From Vicia villosa (taxonomy: Eukaryota > Streptophyta > Magnoliopsida > Fabales > Fabaceae), in contig NC_081183.1 of assembly GCF_029867415.1 (NCBI RefSeq), forward strand, positions 38,460,655-38,524,654: DNA of 64,000 nucleotides, in the 5' to 3' direction. Position 1 is the first letter of the stretch, and every line of letters starts with the position of its first letter. Below, in pieces: positions 61,122 through 64,000 of the stretch. The notes below the pieces were generated by a model. The model was given only the letters and a program-made list of their open reading frames with translations, was not told the DNA's origin and searched no databases. Position numbers and translations under genes: made by a program.

Positions 61122-63047
61122 ATGGCTGGTGAAATTCAAACAGATCCACCTGCATCTACATCTGGCTCTGCTGAGCAATACAATGGTAACAATGGTTATA
61201 CTAGACCACCAGTATTTGATGGTGAAAACTTTGAATACTGGAAAGATAAACTGGAAAGTTACTTTCTTGGTCTAGATGGTGAATTATGGGATCTTCTGAT
61301 GGATGGTTACAAACATCCAGTGAAAGCCAGTGGCGTAAGGCTTACAAGGCAAGAAATGGATGATGATCAGAAGAAGCTTTTCAAGAATCATCATAAATGT
61401 AGGACTGTTTTGCTGAATGCTATCTCTCATGCTGAGTATGAGAAGATATCTAACAGGGAAACTGCCTATGATATATATGAGTCATTGAAAATGACCCATG
61501 AGGGAAATGCTCAAGTCAAAGAGACTAAAGCTCTTGCTCTAATCCAGAGATATGAAGCCTTCAAGATGGAGGATGATGAAAACATTGAGAAGATGTTCTC
61601 AAGATTTCAAACTCTAACTGCTGGATTGAGAGTTCTGGATAAAGGCTACACCAAGGCTGATCATGTAAAGAAGATCATCAGAAGCTTACCCAGAAGATGG
61701 GGTCCAATGGTGACTGCATTCAAGATTGCCAAGAATCTGAATGAAGTTTCGTTGGAAGAGCTTATCAGTGCCTTGAGGAGCCATGAAATAGAGCTGGATG
61801 CAAACGAGCCTCAGAAGAAAGGTAAGTCTATTGCATTAAAATCTAATGTTAAAAAATGCACTAACGCTTTTCAAGCTAGAGAAGAAGATCCTGAAGAATC
61901 AGAATCTGAAGAAGAAGATGAACTGTCCATGATCTCCAGAAGGGTAAACCAACTCTAGAAGAGCAAGCAAAGGAAGTTCAGAGGCTTCAGAAGTTCAAAA
62001 AGATTTGAACGAGGAGAATCTTCTGGTGACAGAAGATCTGACAAGAAGAAGGTTGTCTGCTATGAGTGCAATGAGCCTGGACATTACAAGAACGAGTGTC
62101 CAAAACTTCAGAAGGAGAATCCCAAGAAGAAGTTTCATGAGAAGAAAGGTCTTATGGCAACATGGGATGATTCTGAATCAGAATCAGAATCAGACTCTAA
62201 AGGAGAGCAGGCCAACTTCGCGCTGATGGCTACAGAAGATGACGGATCAGAATCTACATCAGAATCAGACTCTGAAGAGGTATTTTCTGAACTATCTAGA
62301 GAAGAGTTAGTTTCTAGTCTAACAGAACTTCTGGAACTCAAGTCTCAGATTAGTATCAAATACAAGAAGCTGAAAAAGCTATTTGAATTTGAAACTAAGA
62401 AGCTTGAAGTGGAGAATTCTGAACTGAAGGAAAAAGTTTTAAATTTATCCAAAAATACTGGATCTCCTTCTGTCTCTGAAAAATCTACTCCAAGTCTGAA
62501 CAATATTTTGAAAGAATATGACTTAAGTTTCAGAAAGTTTTTATCTAGAAGTATTGGCAGAAGTCAACTTGCTTCTATGATATATGCTGTGTCAGGAAAC
62601 AAAAGAGCTGGCATTGGTTATGAGGGTGAAATCCCATACAAGCTTGAATCTGTGGATGATATGAAAATATCATACAAGCCTCTGTATAACCAATTTAAAT
62701 TTGGCCACTCCCATGATATTAGGCACACATCACATGCTCAAAGCTTTCACATAACACACACCAAGAAGCATGTGACAAATCCTAAGAAATATCATGCTGA
62801 CAAACCTAAAGAATATCATGCTGTTCCTCCTGTTAAATTTTTTGCTAAACCCAAGTTCAATCAGAACTTGAGGAGAACTAACAAGAAAGGACCCAAGAAA
62901 ATGTGGGTACCTAAGGAGAAGATAATTTCTGTTGCAGATATCCTTGGCGGAAAAGAGGACAAAAAGCAAAATGTCATGGTACCTGGACTCTGGGTGCTCG
63001 CGACACATGACGGGAAGAAGGTCTACATTCCAAGACCTGGTGCTTAA
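61122..63047 (+). pseudogene. SIRE-like copia gag, one in-frame stop
   Basis: Starts ATG 61122 (MAGEIQTDPPAS). An N-terminal gag domain follows (PPVFDGENFEYWKDKLESYF, LWDLLMDGYKHPV) and a UBN2-like region (GNAQVKETKALALIQRYEAF). A TAG at 61956-61958 interrupts the frame, which then resumes unchanged with a CCHC knuckle (CYECNEPGHYKNEC, about 62058-62099), acidic Ser-Glu-rich stretches (62160-62290) and a basic tail (KKMWVPKEKIISVADILGGK) up to TAA 63045-63047. The stop could come from TGG by one G-to-A change. The last 23 codons overlap the start of the protease in another frame. Confidence 0.85.
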
Positions 63048-64000
63048 ACCAGGTGGAGAAGTCAAGTTTGGAGGAGATCAGAAGGGCAAAATCATTGGCT
63101 CTGGAACCATAAGTCTTGGTAACTCTCCTTCCATAACTAATGTACTTCTTGTAGAAGAATTAACGCATAACTTATTGTCCATAAGTCAATTAAGTGACAA
63201 TGGTTATGATATAATCTTCAATCAAAAGTCTTGCAAGGCTGTAAGTCAGAAGGATGGCTCAATCCTATTTACAGGCAAGATAAAGAACAACATTTATAAG
63301 ATTGATCTTTCTGATCTTAAGAAGCAGAAGGTGACTTGTCTTATGTCTGTTTCTGAGGAGCAATGGGTCTGGCACAGAAGATTAGGACATGCTAGTTTGA
63401 GAAAGATTTCTCAGGTTAACAAACTAAATCTTGTCAGAGGACTCCCAAATCTGAAATACAAATCAGATGCTCTTTGTGAAGCATGTCAGAAGGGCAAGTT
63501 CTCCAGACCTGCATTCAAGTCTAAGAATGTTGTTTCTTCCTCAAGGCCGTTAGAACTCTTGCACATTGATCTGTTTGGCCCAGTCAAAACAGCATCTGTC
63601 AGAGGGAAGAAATATGGATTAGTCATCGTAGATGATTATAGCCGCTGGACATGGGTAAAGTTCTTGAAACACAAGGATGAGTCTCATTCAGTGTTCTTTG
63701 AATTCTGCACTCAGATCCAATCTGAGAAGGAGTGTAAAATCATAAAGGTCAGAAGTGATCATGGTGGTGAATTTGAGAACAGATTCTTTGAGGAGTTCTT
63801 CAAAGAAAATGGTATTGCCCATGATTTCTCTTGTCCTAGAACTCCACAGCAAAATGGAGTTGTAGAGCGAAAGAATAGGACTCTACAAGAAATGGCCAGA
63901 ACCATGATCAATGAAACCAATATGGCTAAGCATTTCTGGGCAGAAGCAATAAACACTGCGTGTTATATTCAGAATAGAATCTCTATCAGACCTATGAATT
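62977..64000 (+). CDS. SIRE-like copia protease-integrase frame, incomplete at right edge
   Basis: An open frame without stops from 62977 to the window end, one base ahead of the gag frame. It encodes the protease motif WYLDSGCSRHMTG with an intact DSG, the pre-integrase zinc region (HRRLGHASLRK, LCEACQKGKFSR) and an integrase core with LLHIDLFGP, VRSDHGGEF and TPQQNGVVERKNR. The D-X35-E spacing is exact. RT and RNase H would follow outside the window. It has no start codon of its own next to the protease, so expression needs a frame change from gag, or the copy carries an indel upstream. The motifs and the lack of stops over 340 codons make the assignment firm. Confidence 0.88.

Larger units (their letters stand above)
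39875..64000 (+). mobile_element. SIRE/Maximus-like copia element, 5' LTR split, right end outside window
   Basis: The 5' LTR begins TGTTAGAACAAGATTTGTTC (39875), is interrupted at 40325 by a 20-kb Ogre-like array, and resumes at 60271, ending at TATCCTTCA (61035). It is followed by a primer-binding site resembling the initiator-Met type (TTGGCATCAGAGC at 61037-61049), gag, protease and integrase. The window ends within integrase. The two LTR parts total about 1.2 kb. Confidence 0.85.

Overview
This window looks like a repeat-rich nuclear segment from a legume, most likely tribe Fabeae (pea, vetch or lentil type). The reasons are AT-rich intergenic DNA, two intron-containing plant genes, and a dense nest of LTR retrotransposons. 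These include Ogre/Tat-type elements with LTRs near 4 kb and a primer-binding site beginning TGGCGACTCT, and SIRE/Maximus and Tork/TNT1-type Ty1/copia elements. The species is an inference.

Host genes. Only two were recognised, both on the minus strand. (1) The first five coding exons (1131-2810) of an ALA-interacting subunit gene (CDC50/LEM3 family, beta subunit of P4-ATPase lipid flippases); the rest lies to the left or is lost. (2) A complete nine-exon gene (13725-16816) for a secreted heparanase-like glycosidase of family GH79, 531 residues with both catalytic glutamates.

Layout. 1-4440: ALA-interacting subunit exons, MITE remnants and a leader region. 4441-9452: a Tork/TNT1-type copia element with 491-bp LTRs that look identical, a perfect GATTG target duplication, and a polyprotein with two stops and an altered protease motif. 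9453-13300: a TA microsatellite, a gypsy-type relic and a copia RNase H relic. 13725-16816: GH79 gene. 17379-17561: MITE with a 9-bp duplication. 18420-19830: a second relic of the same gypsy-type family. 21700-27158: a minus-strand copia gag/protease relic split by a SIRE-like solo LTR, itself split by a second solo LTR. 27787-29270: Helitron-like terminus and AT-rich repeats. 29640-32870: a decayed plant-mobile-domain (MAIN-like) gene. 33190-37115: an Ogre-like solo LTR (duplication AACCC) holding a tRNA-like sequence. 37202-38290: end of another gypsy element. 38311-38572: a TA/GA microsatellite between inverted repeats. 39875-64000: a SIRE/Maximus copia element running off the right edge, with 20 kb inserted in its 5' LTR.

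The most striking structure is that 20-kb insertion (40325-60265). It is a minus-oriented, apparently non-autonomous Ogre-like element organised LTR-internal-LTR-internal-LTR, with an exact 7978-bp period, almost no divergence between units, and one near-perfect 5-bp target duplication around the whole array. Its 3993-bp internal region has no recognisable gag or pol but carries a minisatellite of a palindromic 15-mer and three hairpin modules. Single-base differences suggest LTR-LTR unequal recombination within a single insertion. No CRISPR, bacterial operon or viral system was seen; the interest lies in nested transposon architecture.
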